Positions 10,101-17,496 of a stretch of 45,895 nucleotides of DNA are shown in pieces. Within the stretch, counting starts at the first letter, position 1; each line of letters starts with the position of its first letter. The stretch spans positions 1 through 45,895 of the forward strand of contig JANTGJ010000012.1 in the NCBI GenBank assembly GCA_024762975.1. The letters run 5' to 3'. A program made the position numbers and the translations under genes. The notes under the pieces are model-generated. The model did not search any database. It was not told the origin of the DNA and saw only the letters and a program-made list of their open reading frames with translations. This DNA comes from Candidatus Krumholzibacteriia bacterium. GTDB taxonomy: Bacteria > Krumholzibacteriota > Krumholzibacteriia > LZORAL124-64-63.

Positions 10101-10279
10101 GCCCGGAGGGTGTCCGCATGCAGATCGATGCTGGTGTTCAGCCACCGGGAGGATTGCGCATCGACGCGCCGATTCGGCCCGTTGGGGTGCTGTTGAACGG
10201 AAAACCCGCCTCGCTGGACGATGCCGGTCGCATTCGAGTCGATCGTGTGCCGGCCCAGTTGCTCTGGCCGTCCCGCTAG
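7187..10279 (+). CDS. Large lipoprotein: F5/8 type C (discoidin)-like domain plus (alpha/alpha)6 six-hairpin glycosidase-like domain
   Basis: Lipobox VVGLMGCAGA; discoidin-like 'ARASSFAPGYEAARALDGDPGTSWRPASDDLQPWFELDLRGAREFGALTLDWE'; six-hairpin-like 'RSYARSWIRDGTLTSVALLRLGCFEEARDFLLWYAPHQYENGKIPCVVD' and 'GPPAARQAIETLKAQLGWILVN'; ATGA overlap with upstream permease. Confidence 0.75.
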   Translation: MRRLWVMWTVAVVGLMGCAGASRTMEDPAQWSAHPADGVELALQEQSGALRLDFRFSAGGYAIARREVDLELPENYAFRFRLRGDAPVNDLEFKLVDASGENVWWHVKRNLEWPTTWETVRIKKRQIKFAWGPAGGGELTHVAAIEFAITAGSGGEGTVWIDDLELIELPVESGPPPVPVARASSFAPGYEAARALDGDPGTSWRPASDDLQPWFELDLRGAREFGALTLDWEADRGASRYTVDGFLEGKSQRLVSVQGGNGGVDDLYLPESEAEVLRVAIPATVGLAEIRLQPLEYAATREAFFMNLARRAERGLYPRGFLDEPTAWTVVGVDGDTREGLLGADGALEAGPGGFTIEPFLESGDRLLTWNDAVKTTRLVDGDLPLPVVTWNVDPWNLEVQATGVGKPGSSSVMGSYIVRNTGQDPLQGMLWLTIRPFQVNPPVQFLNVLGGTSKIATIARDGDLVLVNGKPGVVAMDRPDAWGASTYAGGSIVGHLVRGDLPERSAVDDPFEAASAAMGYRLALEPGQSRRIEIVLPLHENAPDAESIDGIAAQRAARDYWRTKADRVTIEGPPAARQAIETLKAQLGWILVNRAAAGIQPGTRSYARSWIRDGTLTSVALLRLGCFEEARDFLLWYAPHQYENGKIPCVVDWRGADPVPEHDSTGQFIYLVREYLRYTGDLAVAEQMWPRVVRGVEYLESLLAQRRSAGYATPDQRRFYGILPPSISHEGYAAKPMHSYWDDFFALRGFKDAVQLAERLGKPTAGLMAIRDRFAADLSASLEASLMFHDIDYVPGCADLGDFDATSTTVALDPAAAGNLLPEGSLQATFERYWEFFAGRRDGDPWRAFTPYEIRTIGTFVRLGWRERAYEALEFFLAHRVPSGWRQWPEVVASDTTRAWFVGDMPHTWVGSDYVRSFLDLLVYEDRDAGDTATALVLAAGLPAAWLEGEGFRVDGLPTPWGTLGYRIWKCPEGVRMQIDAGVQPPGGLRIDAPIRPVGVLLNGKPASLDDAGRIRVDRVPAQLLWPSR

Positions 10280-10283
10280 GGAA

Positions 10284-10976
10284 TCAATCCCGCGGCACCA
10301 CGGCATTCACGGCTTTCGCCCACACGTCGTAGCCCTTGTCATTGAGGTGCAAACGATCGGGCAGAAAGAAGGAGTCGTCCGGTAGCCCGTCTTCGCCCAG
10401 TAGGGGCAGGCCGACCTCGATATAGTCCATCAGTGGATCGGCTGAACAGCGCTCTGCCAGCAGTTTGTTCGCCTCGAGCATCGCCGGCCATTTCGCCCAC
10501 CGCAGGCCGCCCGGTTTGATCGACATCACATAGAAATGCACGTGGGGCAGTTCGGTGCGGACGAGCCGCACGAAGTCGTCGAATGCGTTGATGAAATCAT
10601 TCGGTGTCACACCGAAGTCGATGTCGTTGTCGCCCTCGTACAGCAGGATCGCAGCAGGGCGGTAGGGCAGGACGATCTGGTCGCAGTAGTACATCACGTC
10701 GTAGATCGTGCTACCCCCGAACCCGCGCGGTATGACGCGGCGCGGAGCGAGGTCCTGCGCGATGCGCGGATGCCACATCCGCATGCTGGAGCTACCGATG
10801 CAGAGCAAGCCGCCGGCGGCCGGAAAGTCGGTGGAGTCGGCGGCTACGAAGGCTGCAATGTCGCCCGCGAATCGCTCCGGATCCGGGAAGGCAGGGGAGT
10901 AGGTGTTTTCTGTCGCGGTCACGGCGGATGGGCCCATCAACCCCATGAAAAAGAATAATATCGCCATGGAGCGCAT
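10284..10976 (-). CDS. Secreted SGNH/GDSL-type hydrolase
   Basis: Signal peptide MRSMAILFFFMGLMGPSAVTATE; GLLCIGSSSMRMW (block I-like), YEGDNDIDFG (block III-like GDND), LPDRLHLNDKGYDVWA (block V DxxH). Confidence 0.85.
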   Translation of the reverse strand: MRSMAILFFFMGLMGPSAVTATENTYSPAFPDPERFAGDIAAFVAADSTDFPAAGGLLCIGSSSMRMWHPRIAQDLAPRRVIPRGFGGSTIYDVMYYCDQIVLPYRPAAILLYEGDNDIDFGVTPNDFINAFDDFVRLVRTELPHVHFYVMSIKPGGLRWAKWPAMLEANKLLAERCSADPLMDYIEVGLPLLGEDGLPDDSFFLPDRLHLNDKGYDVWAKAVNAVVPRD

Positions 10977-10980
10977 GATG

Positions 10981-12336
10981 TTACCCCTCCTGGTCGAGGC
11001 GGCCGCCCGCCGATTCGATGATCTCTCGGTACAAATGACCGCTGTCTTTGATCGTTCGTTCCTGCGTTTCGAAGTTCACGCGGATCAGACCCATTCGCTT
11101 GCTGAAGCCGCAGGCCCATTCCAGGTTGTCCAGCAGGGACCAGACGAAGTATCCCCGCAGGTCCACTCCTTGAGCGATCGCTTCACGCGAAGCGCGCAGA
11201 TGTTCGAGTAGATAAGCTGCGCGCCGGTCATCGCGCACACGTCCATCGGAGTCGGGCGCGGGATCGTCGAAGGCGGCCCCATTCTCGGTGATGTAGATCG
11301 CTGGGTTTCCGTACCTCTGTTTCATCCAGACCAGAGTTTGAAGCAGACTCTCCGCCCGGACCTCCCAGCCCAGTTCTGTGTATTCCGCGCCGGGTTGGCG
11401 CACCTGTGCCGCCGGCACGGGGCTGGCCTGCGTTTCAGCTCGGTTCACTGAGCGCGTGTAATAGTTCAAGCCGATGAAATCGAGGGGCTGAGCGATCAGT
11501 GAAAAATCCTCGTCATCAAACCGGGGCCAATTCTCACCGAAGATCTCAGGCATTTCGGTCGGGTAAGAGCCTCGCAGTAGCGGGTCCAGGTATTGCCGAT
11601 TCATGTACGCCTCTGCCAGGCGGGTTGCGTGTAGATCTTCCGGCGTGTCGCTGGCCGCATCCTTGGGCTCGATGTTCACCACGATTCCGATCTGACCGTC
11701 GGACAGGGAGCGGTAGCGCCGGACGGCCTCGCCGTGGGCGCGCAACAGATTGTGGCTGGCCAGAGGCGCCAGCGAAAGGTCCTGCTTCCCGGGGGCATGG
11801 ACGCCGTGCACGTAGCCGGCGTCGACGATGACCCAGGGTTCATTCAGCGTGGTCCAGCGCCCTACTCGATCAGCCAGTCGGCGCCAGACGATCTCGGCGT
11901 AGTCGGCGAACCAGTCCGCGCTGTCGCGATTCGCCCAGCCGCCCTGTTCGTCCAGCTTCGCCGGCAAATCCCAGTGATAGAGAGTAGGCACCGGCTCGAT
12001 GCCGGCGGCGAGCAATCCATCGACCAGGCGCTCGTAGAAATCGAGTCCGTGCTCATTGATGGCACCCGTCCCCTCGGGCTGGATCCGGTTCCAGGCGAGG
12101 CTGAATCGGTAGGCGTTCAATCCGAGCTTCTGCATGTACCCGATGTCCTCGCGCCAGCGCTGATAATGGTCGCAGGCGACATCGCCGGTATCCCCGCCGG
12201 CGATTCGTCCTGGCTGCTGCGAGAAAAGATGCCAATTGCTCGGGCCTGCACCGTCGCTCAACGGCGAACCCTCGATCTGATACGAGGACGTGGCGGCGCC
12301 CCACAGGAAGTCGTTCGGAAAGGAACTGCCGCTCAT
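10981..12336 (-). CDS. GH1 family beta-glucosidase
   Basis: MSGSSFPNDFLWGAATSSYQIEGSPLSDGAGPSNWHLFS; TLNEPWV (acid/base) and YITENGAAFDD (nucleophile); ATG at 12336 overlaps the stop of the upstream GH94 gene (ATGA). The ORF-track start at 12564 is too long. Confidence 0.95.
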   Translation of the reverse strand: MSGSSFPNDFLWGAATSSYQIEGSPLSDGAGPSNWHLFSQQPGRIAGGDTGDVACDHYQRWREDIGYMQKLGLNAYRFSLAWNRIQPEGTGAINEHGLDFYERLVDGLLAAGIEPVPTLYHWDLPAKLDEQGGWANRDSADWFADYAEIVWRRLADRVGRWTTLNEPWVIVDAGYVHGVHAPGKQDLSLAPLASHNLLRAHGEAVRRYRSLSDGQIGIVVNIEPKDAASDTPEDLHATRLAEAYMNRQYLDPLLRGSYPTEMPEIFGENWPRFDDEDFSLIAQPLDFIGLNYYTRSVNRAETQASPVPAAQVRQPGAEYTELGWEVRAESLLQTLVWMKQRYGNPAIYITENGAAFDDPAPDSDGRVRDDRRAAYLLEHLRASREAIAQGVDLRGYFVWSLLDNLEWACGFSKRMGLIRVNFETQERTIKDSGHLYREIIESAGGRLDQEG

Positions 12337-15300
12337 GGTGACTCCTCGGGTCCCAGCGTGATTCGGGCTTGGTGGATGCGTCCGTCGCGCACCAGGGGTA
12401 GGCGCGCTGGTCCATGGGGGGGGGGCAGTACTTGACTGTCCCATTCGATCGAGATCACTCGTGCGGAGCAGAGTTGGGGATTGATGACTTCGATGTCGTA
12501 CCGAGTCTCCGGTCGTGTGCCGACCTCGCGATCGGGAGTCGACAGCAGCCCGGGAACTCGCCATGTGATCGAATAGCTCGGCCAGTCGTCCGGCACGCAG
12601 GGGGCCACGACGAGTTCGTCACCCTCTTGACGCAGGCCGAGGATTGATTCGAGCGCAACGCGGAGCATCCAGCCCGAAGAACCGGTATACCAGGTCCATC
12701 CGCCGCGTCCGATATGGGGCTCGGCGCCGTAGACATCGGCGGCAACGACGTACGGTTCGACCTGATACCGCTCGACGGCTTCGGCATCGCGGGTATGGCG
12801 CACCGGATTGATCATGGTCAGCAATCGTGCTGCGACGTTGCGGCGGCCCAACTCGGCCATGGCACGCACCGCCCAGAGCGCTGCGTGGGTATACTGCCCT
12901 CCATTCTCGCGCACACCGGCCACGTAGCCCTTGATGTAACCCGGGTCATGCGGCGTGTCGATGAATGGCGGCGTCAGCAGTCGGACCAAGCCGTTCTTCT
13001 CGTCGATCAGATGCTTCTGTACGGCATCCATGACCTGGGCTGCTCGCCGTGGTGATGCGGCACCGGACAGGACCGACCAGGACTGTGCCAGGGCATCGAT
13101 GGCGCACTCCTTATTCTCCCACGAACCGAGCGGTGCGCCATTGTCATAGTAACCGCGACGATACCAGTCGCCGTCCCACCCGGTGTCGTTGAGTGTGTGA
13201 ATCATCTCGTCGCGATAGGTGCGGTACCGATCTGCCCGTTCGGATTGTCCACGGTCCAGGCAGAACGGCAGAAAGCCGTCGATGATCTTGACCAGGAAGA
13301 AGCCCATCCACACGCTTTCGCCGCGCCCTTCACGTCCGACGCGGTTCATACCGTCGTTCCAGTCGCCGGTGCCGAATAGCGGCAAGCCGTGAGCGCCGCG
13401 AACCAGGGATCGATCCAGGGCCCGGCAGCAGTGGTCGTACAGGGTGCCGCTCTCGCCGGACGGCTGCGCCTGCAGGAAAACCTCGTCCTGGCCTTCCTCC
13501 AGTTGCGCCGCCGTCAGGTAGGGGCGCACTTCTTCCAGGATCTCCCGGTCGCCAGTGGCAGAGACGTATTCGGCGGTCGCCCATGGGAGCCAGAGCAGGT
13601 CGTCGGCGAAGCGGGTGCGAATTCCGCGGTCCAGCGGTGGATGCCACCAGTGCAATACATCGCCCTCGACGAACTGGTGTCCGGCGTGCAAGAGGATCTG
13701 ATCGCGCACGAGCTTGGGCCACAGTGGCAGTAGCGACAGGGAATCCTGCAATTGATCGCGATAGCCGTAGGCTCCACCCGACTGGTACAAGGCCGATCGC
13801 CCGTGCAAGCGACACGCGAGCGTCTGGTACCCGAGCCAACCGTTGACCATCAGGTCCAATTCGCGGACCGGAGTTTGGATCTGGATTCGGTCCAACTGGT
13901 CACGCCACGTATCGCGTGTCGATCGCCACGCTTCATCGCAGGCGCCGGGGCGAGTGAATTCCTGGATCAGTTCGCAGACCCGGTCGCGATTCTCTTCCGC
14001 AGCCAGCAGAACCCAAAACTCCTGCGTTTGTTGCGGCTCCAACTGGAATTCGGTCTGGAGGGCGAGGCACGGATCGAGGCCCGCACCGGTGCGTCCGTCC
14101 AGAGGACCTGCGTTGGGTGTGCAGTCGATTGGTGTACCGGCGCCGCCGGTGAAGCAGGTCGCGTCGCCGGTGTAGGTGAACGAATTGAGTTTCTGTTCCG
14201 CAACCAGGGTTGCGGCGGCCACCGCACCCTGGAACGGGCTGGTACGGCAACTGCGGGCGAGCAATGCATTGGTGTTGCCATCGAATTCGGTGACGACGTA
14301 GCGTGCGTCGTTGGCGACGGATTCGCCCAGGACGAGTTGGTGGACTGAAATGAGGGATAGATCGCGTCGTTGCTGACCCGGGTTGGTTACCCGGATTCGG
14401 GTCAGACGCACGGGGCGGGTCCGGTCAACACAGGTGAGAGTCTGGACCTCCAGGCCATTACCCTCTCGCTGCCAGCGAGTGTAGCCCTGGCCGTGCCGTA
14501 CCTGGTAGTCACCGCCTCCGGGAGCGGGCCCGGGCTGGCAGGAAAATTGGCCGCCAGTGGTTTCGTCGCGCAGGAACAGTGCCTCGCCGTGCGGGTCGAG
14601 CAATGGATCGTTCGGCCAGGGGGTGAGTCGGTTTTCGCGGCTGTTTCCGAACCAGGTCGTGCCCGCGCCGGTTTCACTGACCAGGCACCCGAATCGGTCG
14701 TTGGCCATCACATTCGTCCACGGGCGCGGCGGCAGGTGCACACCGCAACCGGCGGAAGGCACTTCGATGGCATACTCGCACCCATTCCCAGTGAACCCGC
14801 CCCAACCGTTGTGGAACTCGATCTCATCGCTCAACTTCGGTTCAGTGGTCTTCGTTTCATCCCGCATCTCGATCGGCGCCACGAGGTTGGGGGCCGGCCA
14901 CTGGATCGACTCGAGCGGGTGCTTGCCATCGAGGTACAGATCGGCCGCCAGGCGAAGCAGGTTCCGGTCGCCGGAGGCGAGTCCGCTCAGGCGCACGACG
15001 TTCTGAGCGGGGGCTGCCCCGGAATTCGGACAATCATCGTCGATGATGGTCAACTGGATCGGCAATCCGAGCGACTGCCAGGAACGATGTAGTTTCTCCA
15101 GCAGCGAAACCGCCTCTGGTTCCGCCTCCACCACGACGAGCGGATATCGTCGGTCGATCGCCCATTCGGCCAGTCGTTGCGGATCGAAGGTTCCGACCTC
15201 AAGTTCCGGCATCTGCCGACGCAGGCTTTGCTCACGCCGAAGGACGGCACCGGCGAGTTCTTCGGCCGCTTGCTGCTCATCAACCGAAATTCCGATTCCG

Positions 15301-16199
15301 GCCATGCGTTGCTCGGCGCATGCGCTTGCGCTCCTGAATGCGCGATCGACTTCTTCTGGGCCGGTCAGGGCACTGATGAGTTCGGGAATTTCATCCGGGT
15401 CGGTTGCGGCTCCCAGCAGGAACGTGCAACTGATCAATCCGCCAGGCTTCAGTTCAAAGGCACGCCGCAGCGAAACAACGGGATCGAGGACGTTTCCGAC
15501 CGTTCCGGACAAGGGCTTGGAACCGGTCATGGCCAGCAGATCACCGGGTGCTCGGCCGCGACCGAAGAAGCGGGCTCGGTCCGTTTCGAACTCCACAGGC
15601 CCCGACTCCAGCAGTGAGTGAACAAGTACGGGCGTCAGCTCGTGCGGGGAGCGGGAGCGCCGGCCTACGCAGAGGGTCCGTTGATCCGGCAGCAGCGATG
15701 ATTGGAGGAACAACTTGGAGAATGCGGGGTGGGCGGCGTGGGCCGCCCTTTCATTCAGAACCACCTCGGCCAGCGAGGTGACGTCCAGTCGGCGGGTGCA
15801 GGTGTCCAGATTCCGGATCGTGATCCGGTGAAGTTGTGCCGATCGACCCGGAACAACACAAATTTCCTGCTGGACCCGCAGTTCGCACCCGATCTGTTCG
15901 GAAACGAAGTTGCCCGGCTCCCAGCGCGTGTCGGGAGTCTGGAAATCTCTACTGGTAGCCCTGCCGGCGGGCCACCACAGACTCCGATCCAGATCGCGAA
16001 TGAAGAATCGCAGGCCGGTCGCTGCGGCGCCTTCCCAGCAAGTCAGAGCGAGGTCGCCAGCGGTGGAAAATCCGAGTCCGGAGCCGTCAGTCACAGCGAT
16101 GTAACTTTCTGGATCCGAGCCAATTGAGCTGCTGAGGATGGCGCCATTGGCGGAGGCAGCGCTCCTCAGGGGAAAGGGGTGAAAGGGGGACTTCGTCAT
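12333..16199 (-). CDS. GH94/glycosyltransferase-36 family protein resembling the C-terminal half of cyclic beta-1,2-glucan synthase NdvB; candidate beta-1,2-oligoglucan phosphorylase
   Basis: NdvB-like segments AHPAFSKLFLQSSLLPDQRTL, EFETDRARFFGRGRAPGD, GAYGYRDQLQDSLSLLPLWP, FVEGDVLHWWHPPLDRGIRTRFADDLLWLPWATAEYV, and the GH94 motif GTGDWNDGMNRVGREGRGESVWMGFF; no signal peptide or TM segment, so likely cytoplasmic. Confidence 0.88.
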   Translation of the reverse strand: MTKSPFHPFPLRSAASANGAILSSSIGSDPESYIAVTDGSGLGFSTAGDLALTCWEGAAATGLRFFIRDLDRSLWWPAGRATSRDFQTPDTRWEPGNFVSEQIGCELRVQQEICVVPGRSAQLHRITIRNLDTCTRRLDVTSLAEVVLNERAAHAAHPAFSKLFLQSSLLPDQRTLCVGRRSRSPHELTPVLVHSLLESGPVEFETDRARFFGRGRAPGDLLAMTGSKPLSGTVGNVLDPVVSLRRAFELKPGGLISCTFLLGAATDPDEIPELISALTGPEEVDRAFRSASACAEQRMAGIGISVDEQQAAEELAGAVLRREQSLRRQMPELEVGTFDPQRLAEWAIDRRYPLVVVEAEPEAVSLLEKLHRSWQSLGLPIQLTIIDDDCPNSGAAPAQNVVRLSGLASGDRNLLRLAADLYLDGKHPLESIQWPAPNLVAPIEMRDETKTTEPKLSDEIEFHNGWGGFTGNGCEYAIEVPSAGCGVHLPPRPWTNVMANDRFGCLVSETGAGTTWFGNSRENRLTPWPNDPLLDPHGEALFLRDETTGGQFSCQPGPAPGGGDYQVRHGQGYTRWQREGNGLEVQTLTCVDRTRPVRLTRIRVTNPGQQRRDLSLISVHQLVLGESVANDARYVVTEFDGNTNALLARSCRTSPFQGAVAAATLVAEQKLNSFTYTGDATCFTGGAGTPIDCTPNAGPLDGRTGAGLDPCLALQTEFQLEPQQTQEFWVLLAAEENRDRVCELIQEFTRPGACDEAWRSTRDTWRDQLDRIQIQTPVRELDLMVNGWLGYQTLACRLHGRSALYQSGGAYGYRDQLQDSLSLLPLWPKLVRDQILLHAGHQFVEGDVLHWWHPPLDRGIRTRFADDLLWLPWATAEYVSATGDREILEEVRPYLTAAQLEEGQDEVFLQAQPSGESGTLYDHCCRALDRSLVRGAHGLPLFGTGDWNDGMNRVGREGRGESVWMGFFLVKIIDGFLPFCLDRGQSERADRYRTYRDEMIHTLNDTGWDGDWYRRGYYDNGAPLGSWENKECAIDALAQSWSVLSGAASPRRAAQVMDAVQKHLIDEKNGLVRLLTPPFIDTPHDPGYIKGYVAGVRENGGQYTHAALWAVRAMAELGRRNVAARLLTMINPVRHTRDAEAVERYQVEPYVVAADVYGAEPHIGRGGWTWYTGSSGWMLRVALESILGLRQEGDELVVAPCVPDDWPSYSITWRVPGLLSTPDREVGTRPETRYDIEVINPQLCSARVISIEWDSQVLPPPHGPARLPLVRDGRIHQARITLGPEESP

Positions 16200-16258
16200 G
16201 TAGGTTTCCTTTCAACCTGTGCTCGATCGGGACAGCTTCCAGACTCGCATAGGGAAAT

Positions 16259-16287
16259 CCTATAGAGCAAAAAATTCCTTTTGTCAA
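16259..16287 (-). promoter_or_regulatory. Candidate sigma70-type promoter of the GH94-GH1-SGNH operon (-35 TTGACA, 17-bp spacer, -10 TATAGG)
   Basis: Minus strand reads TTGACA-AAAGGAATTTTTTGCTC-TATAGG (16287 down to 16259), about 60 bp upstream of the GH94 ATG at 16199. Confidence 0.6.
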
Positions 16288-16302
16288 AGATCGTCTTGAC
16301 AA
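16281..16302. promoter_or_regulatory. Inverted repeat TTGTCAA-N8-TTGACAA overlapping the GH94 -35 element
   Basis: TTGTCAA AGATCGTC TTGACAA: perfect 7-bp arms. Confidence 0.4.
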
Positions 16303-16315
16303 CTTTTTCATTTTA

Positions 16316-16329
16316 TGAAACCGTTTACA
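16316..16329. promoter_or_regulatory. Candidate LacI-family operator TGAAACCGTTTACA
   Basis: Matches the LacI-family consensus TGNAANC|GNTTNCA at every fixed position, with central CpG, in the intergenic region between divergent GH94 and lacI-type genes. Confidence 0.65.
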
Positions 16330-16441
16330 TCTGCAGCGGAAGAGGGATTTCTCCGCTGGTTCTTTAAAATAAGGATTTCGACAGATCCTGCGATCAGCGA
16401 AGGAGCGGTGGCGGCGGGATTGGGACGGGGAGTCGCCCACA

Positions 16442-17476
16442 TTGGCTACGATTCGAGAGGTCGCCCGCGCCGCTGGCGTATCCACCGCAACAGTCTCCCG
16501 GGTGTTCAGCAACAGCCCCCTGGTTAGCGCTGACACCGCGGAACGGGTATTGAAATCGGCCCAGCAATTGGACTATTGGCCCAACAGCGCGGCCCGGAGT
16601 CTGTCGACCCATCGAACCCATACGATCGGGATCATGCTGCCCGATCTGTTCGGCGAATTCTACTCCGACCTCATGCGTGGACTGGATCGTGAGGCGAGCC
16701 TCCACGAGTACCAGATCCTGCTTTCCAGTTCCCATTCCGGTGGGTCGGATGTCCTGGCCGCCAGCCGTGCGATGCTGGGCCGAATCGATGGCCTGATCAT
16801 GTTGGCCCCGGATGAGAAATCGATCGATACGGTGGAGCGCGTTCGGCGCCGCGTACCGGTTGTACTGCTCAACCCACGCCAGCCCGTCGAGGGATGCCAC
16901 TCGGTCGAGGTAGCGAATTACGATGGTGCGCGGCGGGTCGTCGAATACCTGTTGGAGCTGGGCCATCGGGATCTGGCTTTTGTCGCTGGCCCCGAAGGCA
17001 ATGTCGATGCGGAAGAGCGGCGACGCGGATTTCGGGAGTCGCTGCAGGTGGCCGGACTGGACCCGGACCAGGCTCTGGAACTGCCGGGAGATTTCAGGGA
17101 GATCGCGGGCGTCGAAGCCAGCACAGTCATCCTCGCTCGCCATCCGAGACCCACGGTGGTGTTCGCCGCCAACGATGCGATGGCCATTGGGCTTCAGTCG
17201 GCGTTGCACCGCGCGGGGTGCCGTGTTCCGCAGGATATTTCAGTCGTGGGTTTCGACAATGTAGCCATGGCCGGCTACCTGAATCCACCATTGACCACGG
17301 TCAACGTGGATGCCTGCGGGCTGGGCCGCGAAGCGGTCCGCATGATGTTGGACGTCCTGCGTGCGAGCGAAGAATCGGCGCAGATCCGGAGGGTCATTCC
17401 GGCCGCTTTGAAGATCCGCGAGTCGTGTAGCGCAGTAGAGGCACTGCGCGCCGGCCACAAATCGAATTCGAACTAG
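16442..17476 (+). CDS. LacI family transcriptional regulator (TTG start)
   Basis: MATIREVARAAGVSTATVSRVFSNSPLVSADTAERVLKSAQQLDYWPNSAARSLSTHRTHTIGIMLPDLFGEFY: LacI HTH plus periplasmic-binding-like effector domain. Confidence 0.95.
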   Translation: MATIREVARAAGVSTATVSRVFSNSPLVSADTAERVLKSAQQLDYWPNSAARSLSTHRTHTIGIMLPDLFGEFYSDLMRGLDREASLHEYQILLSSSHSGGSDVLAASRAMLGRIDGLIMLAPDEKSIDTVERVRRRVPVVLLNPRQPVEGCHSVEVANYDGARRVVEYLLELGHRDLAFVAGPEGNVDAEERRRGFRESLQVAGLDPDQALELPGDFREIAGVEASTVILARHPRPTVVFAANDAMAIGLQSALHRAGCRVPQDISVVGFDNVAMAGYLNPPLTTVNVDACGLGREAVRMMLDVLRASEESAQIRRVIPAALKIRESCSAVEALRAGHKSNSN

Positions 17477-17496
17477 TTGAGGGCACGGAGCGAGAG

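Noticed and set aside
17462-17471. 10-bp palindrome TCGAATTCGA near the end of lacI
   Set aside because: Explained by repeated Ser-Asn codons (tcg aat tcg aac) at the protein C-terminus; no match to the LacI operator consensus.
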